Assembly (NCBI RefSeq): GCF_000426245.1
Contig: NZ_AUEZ01000012.1
Location: 62,001 to 126,000, forward strand
DNA: 64,000 bases
Source: Bradyrhizobium sp. Ai1a-2
GTDB lineage: Bacteria > Pseudomonadota > Alphaproteobacteria > Rhizobiales > Xanthobacteraceae
Direction: 5' to 3'
Shown here: positions 7,490 to 18,250 of the stretch, in pieces
Layout of the letters: the number at the start of each line of letters is the position of its first letter
How positions within the stretch are numbered: position 1 is the stretch's first letter
The notes under the pieces: generated by a model
Told to the model about the DNA's origin: nothing
What the model saw: the letters and a program-made list of their open reading frames with translations, nothing else
Databases searched by the model: none
Translations under genes and position numbers: made by a program

Positions 7490-9078
7490 TCAATCGTCCC
7501 CGGCGGCTTGCTCGTCACGTCGTACACCACGCGGTTGACGCCCTTCACCTCGTTGATGATCCGCGTCGCGGTCGCGCCGAGGAAGCTCATGTCGAACTGA
7601 TAGAAGTCCGCCGTCATGCCGTCGGTGGACGTCACCGCGCGCAGGCCGACGACGTATTCATACGTCCGGCCATCGCCCATCACGCCGACCGTCTTCACCG
7701 GCAGCAGCACCGCGAAGGCCTGCCAGATCGCGTCGTAGAGGCCGGCCTTGCGGATCTGGTCGATGTAGACGGCGTCGGCCTGGCGGAGGATGTCGAGCTT
7801 TTCGCGTGTGATGTCGCCGGGGCAGCGGATGGCGAGGCCGGGGCCTGGGAATGGGTGGCGCCCGACGAAGGCTTCGGGGAGGCCGAGCTCGCGGCCGAGC
7901 ACGCGGACTTCGTCCTTGAACAGCTCGCGCAAGGGCTCGACCAGCTTCATGTTCATGCGTTCGGGGAGACCGCCGACATTGTGGTGCGACTTGATCGTCA
8001 CCGACGGGCCGCCGGTGAAGGAGACGCTTTCGATCACATCAGGGTAGAGCGTGCCCTGCGCCAGGAATTCGGCGCCGCCGATCTTCTTAGCCTCCGCGTC
8101 GAACACGTCGATGAAGAGGCGGCCGATGGTCTTGCGCTTCTGCTCGGGGTCGGTGACCCCCGCGAGCTCGCCCAGGAATTGCTTCGACGCATCAACGTGA
8201 ACCAGCGGGATGTTGTAGTGATGGCGGAACAGGTCGACGACGGTCTCGGCCTCGTTGAGGCGCAAGAGGCCGTGGTCGACGAAGACGCAGGTGAGCTGGT
8301 CGCCGATCGCCTCATGGATCAGCACGGCCGCGACCGCGGAATCGACGCCGCCGGAAAGGCCGCAGATCACCCTGCCCTTGCCGACCTGGGCGCGGATCTT
8401 CTCGATCGCCTCGTCGCGGAAGGCGCGCATGGTCCAGTCGCCGGTGAGGCCTGCGACCTTGCGGACGAAGTTGCGCAGCAGTTTTGCGCCGTCGGGCGTG
8501 TGCACCACCTCGGGGTGGAACATGAGGCCGTAATATTTGCGCTTCTCGTCCTGGATCACCGCGAACGGCGCGTTGGCCGAGATGCCGGCCACGGTGAAGC
8601 CCGGCGGCATCTTGGTGATGCGGTCGCCATGGCTCATCCAGACCTGGTGGCGGTCGCCCATCGACCAGGTGTCGTCGAACAGCTTGCTCGCGGTCTTCAC
8701 TTCCAGATCGGCGCGGCCGAATTCGCGGTGATGGCCGCCCTCGACCTCGCCGCCGAGCTGGGCGGCCATGGTCATCTGGCCGTAGCAGATGCCGAGCACG
8801 GGGACGCCAGAGTCGAAGATCGCCTGAGCGGCGCGCGGCGAACCCTCCTCATGCACCGATTCCGGGCCGCCGGAGAGGATCACCGCCTTGGGCTTCATCT
8901 CGTTGAAGGCGGCCTCGGCCTTCTGGAACGGCACGATCTCGGAATAGACGCCCTCCTCGCGGACGCGGCGGGCGATCAGTTGCGTCACCTGACTGCCGAA
9001 ATCGACAATCAAAATCTTGTCATGCGCCGAGGCCACTGATGGCGTCGACGACTCGCGGTCGGGCTTGGCGGCTGTCAT
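7480..9078 (-). CDS. guaA: GMP synthase (glutamine-hydrolysing)
   Basis: Converts XMP to GMP using glutamine and ATP, the last step of guanine nucleotide synthesis. The N-terminal class I amidotransferase domain has its Cys in GICYGQM and His/Glu in FHPEVVHT. The ATP pyrophosphatase domain follows with PP-loop [10 protein letters not shown], then the dimerisation domain ending GTIEWE. 532 aa, normal for the family. The ATG at 9078 (MTAAKPDRE) was chosen because the longer open frame only reads through the palindromic repeat at 9196-9278. guaB lies 5 kb away on the same strand. Confidence 0.97.
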   Translation of the reverse strand: MTAAKPDRESSTPSVASAHDKILIVDFGSQVTQLIARRVREEGVYSEIVPFQKAEAAFNEMKPKAVILSGGPESVHEEGSPRAAQAIFDSGVPVLGICYGQMTMAAQLGGEVEGGHHREFGRADLEVKTASKLFDDTWSMGDRHQVWMSHGDRITKMPPGFTVAGISANAPFAVIQDEKRKYYGLMFHPEVVHTPDGAKLLRNFVRKVAGLTGDWTMRAFRDEAIEKIRAQVGKGRVICGLSGGVDSAVAAVLIHEAIGDQLTCVFVDHGLLRLNEAETVVDLFRHHYNIPLVHVDASKQFLGELAGVTDPEQKRKTIGRLFIDVFDAEAKKIGGAEFLAQGTLYPDVIESVSFTGGPSVTIKSHHNVGGLPERMNMKLVEPLRELFKDEVRVLGRELGLPEAFVGRHPFPGPGLAIRCPGDITREKLDILRQADAVYIDQIRKAGLYDAIWQAFAVLLPVKTVGVMGDGRTYEYVVGLRAVTSTDGMTADFYQFDMSFLGATATRIINEVKGVNRVVYDVTSKPPGTIEWE

Positions 9079-9195
9079 GGACAGCAGATACGCGACGGGG
9101 GGCGGCATCGCAACCCTCCCGGGGACGGCGGAGATGGGCTTCCACGGGGTTTTGCGCGGGCCGGGCCCCGAAGGAGGCGGCCGATGGGGCGATTT

Positions 9196-9278
9196 GTAGG
9201 ATGGGTAGAGCGAAGCGAAACCCATCATCCATGGCACGGGCGCAATTGATGGGTTTCGCTTCGCTCTACCCATCCTAC
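9196..9278. repeat. palindromic repeat, family A, copy 1
   Basis: A perfect 31-bp inverted repeat (9196-9226 and 9248-9278) around a 21-nt centre. Arms begin GTAGGATGGGTAGAGCG. It lies between guaA and the RsmB-like gene. Each arm contains ATG and reads through as MGRAKRNPS or [10 protein letters not shown], creating false N-terminal extensions. Other copies are at 20516, 28342, 29993 (one arm) and 63977 (cut by the window end). Confidence 0.9.
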
Positions 9279-9290
9279 GGCCCTACGCAG

Positions 9291-10592
9291 CTAGCCAGTT
9301 CGCTTCAAAATCGAGACAAAAAACCCGTCGGTTCCGGTGCGGCGGGGGGTCATCAGCCAGGCCTCGGGCGACGGCAGGGCCGCGGCGGCGAAGGCTTCGG
9401 CCTTGTCCCAGAGGACGCTGGCGGTCTGTTCGGGCGGGACGATGGAGAACTCTGGGTGGCGCGCGATGAATGCGTTGACCTGCTCGCCGTTCTCGACCGG
9501 GAGCACCGAGCAGGTGATGTAGGCGATCCGACCGCCTGCCTTCACCAATGGCGCCGCTCGCTCCAGAACCTCGGCCTGGTCCTTCAGCCGCACCTCCAGT
9601 GAACCCGGGCGCATCCGCCATTTGGCGTCCGGATTGCGGCGCCAGGTGCCGGTGCCCGTGCAGGGCGCGTCGATCACGACCAGATCGGCGCTGCCCTTGA
9701 CGTCAGAGAGCGGGTCGCTGTCTCCCTTCGGCGTGCGGACATCGCAATTGTGCACGCCGGCGCGCGACAGGCGCTCATGGATCGGCGCGAGCTGGCGCTT
9801 GTCGCGATCGGTCGCGATCAGCCGACCCTTGCCCTGCATCATCGCGGCCAGCGCGAGCGTCTTGCCGCCGGCGCCGGCGCAGAGATCGATCACCTGCTCG
9901 CCCGGTTTTGCTGCGGAGAACAGCGCGGCGAGTTGCGAGCCTTCGTCCTGAACCTCGATGCCGCCCTTGACGAAATCCTCTTCGGCATGGATGCCGACAT
10001 TGCGGGCGTCGGCGCCGAGCTCGATGCGCAGACCGAGCGGCGACCACGGCGTCTCCGTCGCGCCGAGATGCTTCAGCCGCGGCAGCATCTTGTCGCGGCT
10101 CGTCTTCAACGTGTTGACGCGCAGATCGAGCGGCGCGCGGCTCGCCATCGCGGTCGCTTCCGCCACGCGATCGTCGCCGAACACTTTTGCGAGATATGGA
10201 TCAAGCCATTCCGGATAATCGCCGGCGATGTGCGCCGGCGCGCCGGCAAGCGAGCGCGAGGTAAGCGCGGTGCGCTCCGCATCGGTGAGCGGCGATGGCG
10301 CGAAGCGGCCGCCGTCGCAAAGGGCGGCGATGGCATCGACGTCCATGCCGCGCTCGAGATGGAGCATGCCGAGCACACGGGCGCGGGCGCTGTCGTCATC
10401 CATCAGGTACGCGCTGGAGGATTGCCGGCGCAGCACGTCCCAGATCAGGCCGCTGATTGCGGCGCGATCGCCGGAGCCGGCGTAGCGGTGCGCGGTGCCC
10501 CACTCCTTCAAGGCTTTCGCCGCCGGCACGCGCTCAGCGTCGATGGTGTCGATCAATTCAATGGCGGCGGAGAGACGCGCGGCGGGGGTCAT
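9291..10592 (-). CDS. RsmB/NOL1-family RNA (cytosine-C5) methyltransferase
   Basis: SAM-dependent rRNA m5C methyltransferase of 433 aa. The N-terminal NusB-like helical region (to about residue 140) matches RsmB, followed by a Rossmann methyltransferase with IDLCAGAGGKTLALA as the SAM loop. Both catalytic cysteines are present, in IDAPCTGTGTW and ITCSVLP. The likely target is 16S rRNA C967-equivalent, by family. The MAPEG gene lies 9 bp beyond its start on the same strand, suggesting co-transcription. Confidence 0.88.
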   Translation of the reverse strand: MTPAARLSAAIELIDTIDAERVPAAKALKEWGTAHRYAGSGDRAAISGLIWDVLRRQSSSAYLMDDDSARARVLGMLHLERGMDVDAIAALCDGGRFAPSPLTDAERTALTSRSLAGAPAHIAGDYPEWLDPYLAKVFGDDRVAEATAMASRAPLDLRVNTLKTSRDKMLPRLKHLGATETPWSPLGLRIELGADARNVGIHAEEDFVKGGIEVQDEGSQLAALFSAAKPGEQVIDLCAGAGGKTLALAAMMQGKGRLIATDRDKRQLAPIHERLSRAGVHNCDVRTPKGDSDPLSDVKGSADLVVIDAPCTGTGTWRRNPDAKWRMRPGSLEVRLKDQAEVLERAAPLVKAGGRIAYITCSVLPVENGEQVNAFIARHPEFSIVPPEQTASVLWDKAEAFAAAALPSPEAWLMTPRRTGTDGFFVSILKRTG

Positions 10593-10601
10593 CTAGAACT
10601 T

Positions 10602-10985
10602 TCAGATCAGGAGCAGGAGTTTCAGGGCGAAATAGAGCCACATCGCAAACAGCACTAGCGCGCTTGCGAGCCAGGCCGTCGAGCGTGGTGCGGAATCATT
10701 CGAAGTGACGAAGATGCCGGCATGGGCAAAGCGCGTCACCACGAACACCCAGGACATCAGCACGATGAAGAGATCGGCACGACGCAGCGGCAGCGCAAGT
10801 GCGATCAGGAGATAGAACAAGACAGGCAGTTCGAACTGGTCGCGGTAGCAGTCGGCAAGCTGCGTCGCGCGGTTCGGGCCGCCAGGCGCAGTGTCTTCGC
10901 GCCGCGTTCGCATCATGCCGAGCAGAAGCGCGAAGGTGAGGCCGACCAGCACGAAGACCGGCAGCAGAACCATTTGAACCGACAT
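10602..10985 (-). CDS. MAPEG-family membrane protein
   Basis: 127-aa integral membrane protein with four hydrophobic segments (about 5-24, 52-70, 75-90 and 105-125) and the family motif region NRATQLADCYRDQFELPVL, where Asn/Arg and Glu line the glutathione/eicosanoid site in characterised MAPEG proteins. Bacterial members are mostly uncharacterised. It directly precedes the RsmB-like gene in transcription order, with a 9-bp gap. Confidence 0.85.
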   Translation of the reverse strand: MSVQMVLLPVFVLVGLTFALLLGMMRTRREDTAPGGPNRATQLADCYRDQFELPVLFYLLIALALPLRRADLFIVLMSWVFVVTRFAHAGIFVTSNDSAPRSTAWLASALVLFAMWLYFALKLLLLI

Positions 10986-11123
10986 GGGAAACTCTCCGGG
11001 CTCGGAGGTATAAGGGACAAGCTAATAGCGGCCGCTGCCGCCGCTGACAATGCGCCGGCGATGTCGTGGCGTCATCATTCCGACTTCCGGCCGATCTAGG
11101 ATGGCAGCAAACAGGAATTTCGC

Positions 11124-11965
11124 ATGTCCGAATTTCGCCTGACCCAGATTTCCGACACCCACCTCGCCCGCCGCCGGCCGACGCTGATCGCCAATTTCGA
11201 GGCGACCGCCGAGCATATCGACGCGACGCGGCCCGACCTCGTCCTCAACAGCGGCGACGTCGCCTTCGATGGGCCGAACAGCCGCGCCGATCTCGAATTC
11301 GCGAAATCGCTGCATGCGGCGCTGCCGGTCGATTGCCGCTACCTGCCGGGCAATCACGACATTGGCGACAACCCGACCGCGGTCGGCACGCCGCCGACAG
11401 AGCCGGCGACGGAGGAGCATCGCGATGCGTTCTGCTCGCTCGTCGGCGAGGATCGCTGGTGCTTTACGGCCGCAGGCTGGTGCGCTTCATCGGGCTCAAT
11501 TCGCTGATCATGAATACCGGGCTTGCCAGCGAAGCCGAGCAGTTCGATTGGCTCGCTTCACAGCTCGCCAACGTCAACGGCAAGCCAGTGGCGCTGTTCC
11601 TGCACAAGCCGCTGTTCCTGCATCTGCCTGACGATGCCGAGCTTGCGGAAACCGCAATCCGCTATGTTCCGCAGCCGGCGCGCCGCCGCCTGATTGAGAT
11701 GTTCAGTGCGGTCGACTGGCGCCTGGTCGGCAGCGGCCATGTGCATCAGCGACGCGATTTCACTTATCGCGGCGTCCGCCACATCTGGGCGCCCTCCGCC
11801 GGCTTCGTCATTCCCGACGACAAGCAGGATGTGATCGGGATCAAGGAAACCGGAATAGTCGAATACCGCTTCCGGCCCGACACTGTCGAAGTCCGCCACG
11901 TCAGGGCGAAAGGCCAAATCGATATCAGCCTCGACGCGCTGCTCGCAGAGATGGCGGCAGATTAG
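11124..11965 (+). pseudogene. metallophosphoesterase, frameshifted
   Basis: Calcineurin-like phosphoesterase of the CpdA/GpdQ type, split by a net -1 shift near 11470-11485. The first frame carries SDTHLA, NSGDVAFDG and LPGNHDIG. The second frame resumes at RLVRFIGLNSLIM and carries FLHKPLF and GSGHVHQR. Together they give all five metal-binding motifs of a protein near 280 aa. The likely cause is loss of one base after the Gly-Trp codons at 11475-11480. A sequencing error would look the same; no slippery heptamer suggests programmed shifting. Confidence 0.8.
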
Positions 11966-12239
11966 GCCGACGCGGCAAATCTGCGCGGTAGCCTTCGGAT
12001 CCTGCTGGATCACTGTCGTTCAGATCCTGCTGGATCACCGTCAGCAGCGCCTGCAGGGATTCCGCGTTGGGGCGCTGAGCGGGCGGCGGCACCAGCGGGC
12101 CGATGCCGAACGCCTCAAGCTCGGGTTGGGGCTCGACGAATTTGCCGTGCAAAACATCAGCGCGGCGGCCGATGACCCACATGGCCACCGCATAACCGGC
12201 CGCCAACAAAATGACGCAGAATATGCCGATTTCAAACAT
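11925..12239 (-). CDS. small membrane-anchored protein, unknown function
   Basis: 104 aa with one N-terminal transmembrane helix (MFEIGIFCVILLAAGYAVAMWVI) and a cytosolic Pro-rich tail. Not recognised. A 25-bp tandem duplication (11998-12022 and following) lies near the 3' end. Since 25 is not a multiple of three it has shifted the reading frame after VIQQDL, so the last residues (RADLPRRPNLPPSLRAARRG) are probably not ancestral. The altered tail runs 41 bp into the end of the convergent phosphoesterase pseudogene. Confidence 0.55.
   Translation of the reverse strand: MFEIGIFCVILLAAGYAVAMWVIGRRADVLHGKFVEPQPELEAFGIGPLVPPPAQRPNAESLQALLTVIQQDLNDSDPAGSEGYRADLPRRPNLPPSLRAARRG
11998..12038. repeat. 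25-bp tandem duplication
   Basis: The 16-mer GATCCTGCTGGATCAC occurs at 11998-12013 and again at 12023-12038, a period of 25 bp. It falls inside the 3' part of the small membrane protein gene and changes its frame. Confidence 0.8.
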
Positions 12240-12370
12240 GACTACACCTGAAAATAATGTATTAATTCAATGTGTTGCATGCACAGTCAAGCAAAGGCGG
12301 CGCTTGCGCGAATCATTTGGTTAACGCTGTGACCTTTCGGGTACGCTGCTCCTTGCGACGTGGCTTCCCG

Positions 12371-12404
12371 GACACAAAAAGTCCGCCGCGTTGGCGCGGC
12401 GGAC
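12371..12404 (-). terminator. rho-independent terminator of the 12449 gene
   Basis: GTCCGCCGCG (12381-12390) pairs perfectly with CGCGGCGGAC (12395-12404) around a 4-nt loop. On the minus strand the stem is followed by TTTTT (12376-12380), a textbook terminator 45 bp after the stop of the small exported protein gene. Confidence 0.85.
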
Positions 12405-12448
12405 TGGTGTCGCTTTCAAATATTTCCCGGAAGAACCCGCGACGGGCG

Positions 12449-12709
12449 TCAGTAGCCGTAGCCCGGCGCCGCGTAAGGCGAGCCGTAGTAGGCCGGCGGC
12501 GGGGAATCATCCCAGGGCGCGGTGGCGAATGCGCCGACGCGCGGCCCCGGATAATAGGCCGGCCCGCTGCGATAATACGGGACGGCCGGAGTGGCCATGT
12601 CAGGATCCACCACGGCGGGTCGCTGCACGTAGCGCTCGCGGGCGGCGACAGGGTTTGCCAACGTTGCCGTCGCAATCAGTGCTGCCGATAGGACTGCGAG
12701 TCTTCTCAT
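12449..12709 (-). CDS. small exported Pro/Tyr-rich protein
   Basis: 86 aa. A Sec-type signal peptide (MRRLAVLSAALIATATLA, probable cleavage after PVAA) is followed by a low-complexity mature part with many Pro, Tyr and Gly and an ending APGYGY. The ATG at 12709 is preceded by GGAG six bases upstream, better than longer frames. A strong terminator lies at 12371-12404. The function is unknown; similar Pro/Tyr-rich exported peptides are common in this group. Confidence 0.65.
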   Translation of the reverse strand: MRRLAVLSAALIATATLANPVAARERYVQRPAVVDPDMATPAVPYYRSGPAYYPGPRVGAFATAPWDDSPPPAYYGSPYAAPGYGY

Positions 12710-12777
12710 TAGCTGCTCCATTCCGATGCGGGGAACCTGTGATATTCGGCTTCCCGGCATCTTGGCTTGCTGGTTGC

Positions 12778-12846
12778 GCATGATCCTCGCGCGGGAGCGT
12801 TTCGCGTCATCGCGAGCGAAACGTTCCCGGTTTTTTCGGATCATGC
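12778..12846. repeat. intergenic palindrome of the GCATGATCC type
   Basis: The outer arms GCATGATCC (12778-12786) and GGATCATGC (12838-12846) enclose an inner inverted repeat around GCGTTTCGC and GCGAAACG. The same outer arms occur at 54540-54589. It lies between the small exported protein and the CurA-type reductase. Confidence 0.65.
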
Positions 12847-12956
12847 TCCGCCACCAACAGCTGCATGCAGCAGAGCGTTCCTGATTTCTCTTCACCGATG
12901 CGCGAGGTCGGAGCACTGCGATCAATGGATCGCAGTGCTCGCTGAGCTGTGATGGC

Positions 12957-13979
12957 TCACGCCTTGTCCGGACCGACGCGCACGAGCTGCTTGCCGAAAT
13001 TGGCGCCCTTCAAGAGCCCCATGAACGCATCGGGCGCGCTCTCGAGACCGTCGGTAACGAACTCCTTGTATTTGACCTTGCCCTCGCGAACCCACTGCGA
13101 CATGTCGCGCAGGAAATCGCCGTGACGGGCGGCGAAATCGCTGACGATGAAACCGCGGAACGTCAGGCGCTTTGTTAGAATTGCGCGCATCATCGTAGCA
13201 GCCCATTTCGGCGGCTTGCTCTCGGTATCGTTGTAGTGCGCGATCAGGCCGCAGACGGGCACGCGCGCGAACGGGTTCAACAGCGGGAACACCGCCTCGA
13301 ACACGGCACCGCCGACATTCTCGAAATAGACGTCGATGCCCTTGGGGCACGCCTCCTTCAACTTCGCAGCTAGGTCGGGATCGCGATGGTCAAGGCAATC
13401 GTCGAAGCCGAGCTCGTTCTTCACGAAGTCGCATTTGTCCTTGCCGCCGGCGATGCCGACCGCGCGGGCGCCCTTGATCCTTGCGATCTGCCCGACTGCG
13501 GAGCCGACCGCGCCTGACGCCGCAGCCACGACCACGGTCTCGCCCGCTTGCGGCTTGCCGATATCGAGCAGCCCCGTATAGGCGGTCATCCCGGGCATGC
13601 CGAGCACGCCGACCGCAGTCGAGATCGGCGCGAGCTTTGGATCGACCTTGGACAGGCCCTTGCCGTCGGAGAGCGCGTGCGTCTGCCAGCCGGCGCGCGA
13701 CAGCACGATGTCGCCCTTTGCAAAACCGGGATTGTTGGACGCGATCACTTCGCTCACCGTGCCGGCTTCCATCACGCCGCCGACCGGCACCGGCTGCGCA
13801 TAGGACGGGCCATCGCTCATACGCCCACGCATATAGGGATCGAGCGACAGCCAGATCGTGCGCAACAGGACCTGGCCTGCGCCCGGCTCCGGCACGGCGT
13901 ATTCCTCGAGACGGAAGTCGGATGGTTTGGGCTCGCCAACGGGACGTGAGGCGAGAACGATGCGCTTGCCCTGGGACAT
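12957..13979 (-). CDS. NADP-dependent oxidoreductase, CurA-like MDR family
   Basis: 340-aa zinc-free medium-chain reductase of the curcumin/prostaglandin reductase type, reducing activated C=C bonds with NADPH. GroES-like N-terminal domain to about residue 130 with SLDPYMRGRM, the family hallmark. Then a Rossmann domain with AASGAVGSAVGQIA and GIAGGKDKC for NADP. The ATG at 13979 (MSQGKR) has GGAGG upstream; the longer frame runs through the repeat at 14001-14080. Monocistronic by spacing. Confidence 0.9.
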   Translation of the reverse strand: MSQGKRIVLASRPVGEPKPSDFRLEEYAVPEPGAGQVLLRTIWLSLDPYMRGRMSDGPSYAQPVPVGGVMEAGTVSEVIASNNPGFAKGDIVLSRAGWQTHALSDGKGLSKVDPKLAPISTAVGVLGMPGMTAYTGLLDIGKPQAGETVVVAAASGAVGSAVGQIARIKGARAVGIAGGKDKCDFVKNELGFDDCLDHRDPDLAAKLKEACPKGIDVYFENVGGAVFEAVFPLLNPFARVPVCGLIAHYNDTESKPPKWAATMMRAILTKRLTFRGFIVSDFAARHGDFLRDMSQWVREGKVKYKEFVTDGLESAPDAFMGLLKGANFGKQLVRVGPDKA

Positions 13980-14000
13980 GGTGTTTCCTCCGATGTGTTC

Positions 14001-14080
14001 GTTATTGCGTAGCGGAGCAATCCACAGTTCCGCAAGCGGAGCAATGGATTGCTTCGTCGCTATCGCTCCTCGCAATGACG
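14001..14080. repeat. palindromic repeat, CGTCATTGCGAG type
   Basis: The right arm (14044-14080) reads ATGGATTGCTTCGTCGC and ends CTCGCAATGACG; the left arm is a decayed complement from about 14001. The same element, with better arms, occurs at 50248-50332. It fills the gap between guaB and the CurA-like gene. Confidence 0.75.
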
Positions 14081-14099
14081 CCGGAGGAGGAAAAGTCTC

Positions 14100-15896
<1,797 letters not shown>

Positions 15897-16304
15897 CTAG
15901 TCGATCAGCAGGTCGACCGGCACGCCCAATGCGCGAGCGAATTTTTTCTGCAGCTCGGCGGGCCCTTTGCGGCGGCCGGTCTCGATCTCGGACAGGTAGT
16001 TCTGGCTGATCCCGACCGCGACGGCCAGTTCGCCCTGAATCATGCCGCGCCACTCACGGATGACGCGTACTGCATTATCGCCGTTCGCCAGACGATCGGC
16101 GACGGCCTTCGGCAGCACGACCTCGCGCCCCTCCCTCAGGGCTCGCATGGAATTGCGGACGATCCGGCTCGCGCCGGTATCCTCTTGCGCCTCAGCAGCC
16201 AAGGCGACCAGTCGATCATATTCATTGCGTGGCATCACGGCGAGATCGTCACCGCCGGGCGTGCGGATAAACTGGACACTGCTCTTTGCGCCGGCTTTTG
16301 CCAT
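15897..16304 (-). CDS. XRE-type antitoxin
   Basis: 135 aa. The N-terminal part (QFIRTPGGDDLAVMPRNEYDRL) looks like a toxin-neutralising arm. The C-terminal half is a Cro/C1 HTH (IQGELAVAVGISQNYLSEIE). The ATG at 16304 follows GAGAGG; a TTG at 16316 would overlap the toxin stop. Second gene of a toxin-first pair, as in HigBA-like modules. It should bind the two palindromes at 16564-16611 and repress its own operon. Confidence 0.85.
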   Translation of the reverse strand: MAKAGAKSSVQFIRTPGGDDLAVMPRNEYDRLVALAAEAQEDTGASRIVRNSMRALREGREVVLPKAVADRLANGDNAVRVIREWRGMIQGELAVAVGISQNYLSEIETGRRKGPAELQKKFARALGVPVDLLID

Positions 16305-16312
16305 GCATCCTC

Positions 16313-16555
16313 TCAATCATAAATCTCGCGGCGGTGGCCCACGGCGTGAACCGTGATGATATTGCCCTTCATCGTGAACAGCACGCGCCAGTCACCTGAA
16401 CGCAGCCGCATGCCTGATACGCCCTTGAGCGCTTTCACATCACCAACGCCGGTTTCCGCAAATGTCTTTAGCTTGAGATCAATCTGGGCACGCGTCGCAG
16501 CGCTGAGTTTGCGCCATTGGCGAACGGCAGCGGAGGTGAATTCGATCTCTTTCAC
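16313..16555 (-). CDS. RelE/ParE-type toxin
   Basis: 80-aa protein of the RelE superfamily. Starts KEIEFTSAAVRQWRKL, has the beta-strand core MRLRSGDWRVLFTM and ends HAVGHRREIYD. The conserved basic residues Arg50, Arg52 and Arg57 fit ribosome-dependent mRNA interferases or gyrase-type ParE toxins; sequence alone does not separate them. It precedes the XRE antitoxin gene by 8 bp. The promoter carries two identical-type operators. Confidence 0.88.
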   Translation of the reverse strand: MKEIEFTSAAVRQWRKLSAATRAQIDLKLKTFAETGVGDVKALKGVSGMRLRSGDWRVLFTMKGNIITVHAVGHRREIYD

Positions 16556-16563
16556 GACTCACT

Positions 16564-16611
16564 ATCGCATAACGCGATTTATCTGACAAGGCACCAATCG
16601 CATAATGCGAT
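16564..16611. promoter_or_regulatory. twin operators of the toxin-antitoxin operon
   Basis: Two 15-bp palindromes: ATCGCATAACGCGAT (16564-16578) and ATCGCATAATGCGAT (16597-16611). Centres are 33 bp apart, three helical turns, and the first begins 9 bp upstream of the toxin start. This is the expected layout for cooperative autorepression by the XRE antitoxin. Confidence 0.8.
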
Positions 16612-16749
16612 AAAATCCGTGCAGCGGAACTGGCGGAGAAGGTTACATAGGATTTAGCTTTCGCAGACACTCCACAATAGCCTCGTCTGCGACGCGGTGC
16701 TAAGTCGCACCCGCACCCTGCCCCTTGCCTTTCCTGTTCTCCGATACCG

Positions 16750-18225
16750 ATGGACAAGCAACGCCTGATCCCGCTGATCGTCGCCACCGCCCTTTTCATG
16801 GAAAACATGGATTCGACGGTCATTGCGACCTCGCTGCCGGCGATCGCGGCGGATATCGGCACCAGTCCGCTGACGCTGAAGCTCGCGATCACCTCCTATC
16901 TGCTCTCGCTTGCGGTCTTCATTCCGGCGAGCGGGTGGACCGCCGACCGGTTCGGCGCGCGGATGGTGTTTGCGGGGGCGGTCGGCGTGTTCATGCTGGG
17001 ATCGATCGGCTGCGCGCTGTCGTCCTCGGTCACCGATTTCGTGTTCGCGCGCATCCTGCAGGGCCTCGGCGGAGCGATGATGACACCGGTCGGCCGGCTG
17101 GTGCTGTTGCGATCGGTCGACAAAAGCGCGCTGGTCAATGCCATGGCTTGGGTGACGGTGCCGGCGCTGATCGGCCCCGTGATCGGGCCGCCGCTCGGCG
17201 GCTTCATCACCACCTATTTCTCCTGGCACTGGATCTTCCTGATCAACATTCCGATCGGGTTCCTCGGCATCTTCATGGCGCTGAAATACATCGACCCGAT
17301 CAAGAGCGAGAACCCGGAGCCATTCGATCTCTACGGCCTCGTGCTCGCCGGCATCGGCCTTGCGGGCATCGCCTTCGGGCTTTCGGTCGCCGGCCTCAAC
17401 CTTTTGCCATGGACGGTGGTCGCCGCGCTGATCACGGTCGGTTCGATCTCGATGACGCTGTACGTCATCCACGCCAGGCGGACCGGATCGCCGGTGCTGG
17501 ATTTCTCGCTGCTGAACCTGTCGACACTGCGCGCCAGCATCATCGGCGGCTTCATGTTTCGCCTCGGTATTGGCGCCCTGCCGTTCCTGCTGCCTTTGTT
17601 GATGCAGGTCGGCTTCGGCCTGTCGCCGTTCCAGTCGGGCCTCGTCACCTTCGCGTCCGCCGTCGGCGCCATGGGCATGAAGACCCTCGCGGCGCGCATC
17701 ATCCGCAGCTTCGGCTTCCGCAACCTGATGACGGTCAATGCGGTGATCAGCTCGGTCTTCCTTGCCGCCTGTGCGCTGTTCACGGCGGCGACCCCGCTGC
17801 TCCTGATCATGATCATCCTGGTGGTCGGCGGCTTCTTCCGCTCTCTGCAGTTCACCGCGATCAACACGGTCGCCTATGCCGAGGTCGAGCCGGCGCAGAT
17901 GAGCCGGGCGACCACGCTGGTCAGCGTCAACCAGCAGCTTGCGATCTCCGCCGGCGTCGCGGTCGGCGCGTTCTCGGTGGAGACGACGATGTGGCTGCAC
18001 GGTGCAACCGAGTTGACCGCGACCGTGTTCGCGCCGGCCTTCCTCGTCGTCTCAGTCGTCTCCGCGGCCTCCGCCTGGTTCTTCTGGCAGATGCCCGACG
18101 ATGCCGGCCACGAGATCTCCGGCCGCAAGGCGGTCGAGATCTCCAGCCGCAAGGGCGCGGCCACCGCCGCCGTCAAGGCCGCAACGGAAGGAACGCAGGA
18201 CGCGCGGGATCAGCGCCTGGGGTAG
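16750..18225 (+). CDS. MFS multidrug exporter, DHA2 (14-TM) family
   Basis: 491-aa inner-membrane drug:proton antiporter, EmrB-like. N-terminal helix 1 carries the DHA2 marker FMENMDSTVIATSLPAIA. Motif A appears as GWTADRFGARMVF between helices 2 and 3, and motif C as GPVIGPPLGGFITTYFSW in helix 5. About 14 hydrophobic segments; the C-terminal tail is Ala/Lys-rich. No EmrA-type adaptor or regulator is adjacent. It is divergent from the toxin-antitoxin pair. Confidence 0.9.
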   Translation: MDKQRLIPLIVATALFMENMDSTVIATSLPAIAADIGTSPLTLKLAITSYLLSLAVFIPASGWTADRFGARMVFAGAVGVFMLGSIGCALSSSVTDFVFARILQGLGGAMMTPVGRLVLLRSVDKSALVNAMAWVTVPALIGPVIGPPLGGFITTYFSWHWIFLINIPIGFLGIFMALKYIDPIKSENPEPFDLYGLVLAGIGLAGIAFGLSVAGLNLLPWTVVAALITVGSISMTLYVIHARRTGSPVLDFSLLNLSTLRASIIGGFMFRLGIGALPFLLPLLMQVGFGLSPFQSGLVTFASAVGAMGMKTLAARIIRSFGFRNLMTVNAVISSVFLAACALFTAATPLLLIMIILVVGGFFRSLQFTAINTVAYAEVEPAQMSRATTLVSVNQQLAISAGVAVGAFSVETTMWLHGATELTATVFAPAFLVVSVVSAASAWFFWQMPDDAGHEISGRKAVEISSRKGAATAAVKAATEGTQDARDQRLG

Positions 18226-18250
18226 TGCCCGCCCCTCCAACTTGTAATCG

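Noticed and set aside
7855..9039. A 394-codon open frame antisense to guaA
   Set aside because: Shadow of a highly conserved gene, no ribosome binding site, low-complexity translation.
11460..11490. Programmed -1 frameshift in the phosphoesterase
   Set aside because: No slippery heptamer or downstream stem was seen, and the family is not known for recoding.
16654..18000. A 448-codon open frame antisense to the DHA2 exporter
   Set aside because: Composition is Arg/Asp/His repeats typical of shadow frames; the plus-strand frame is a full MFS protein.
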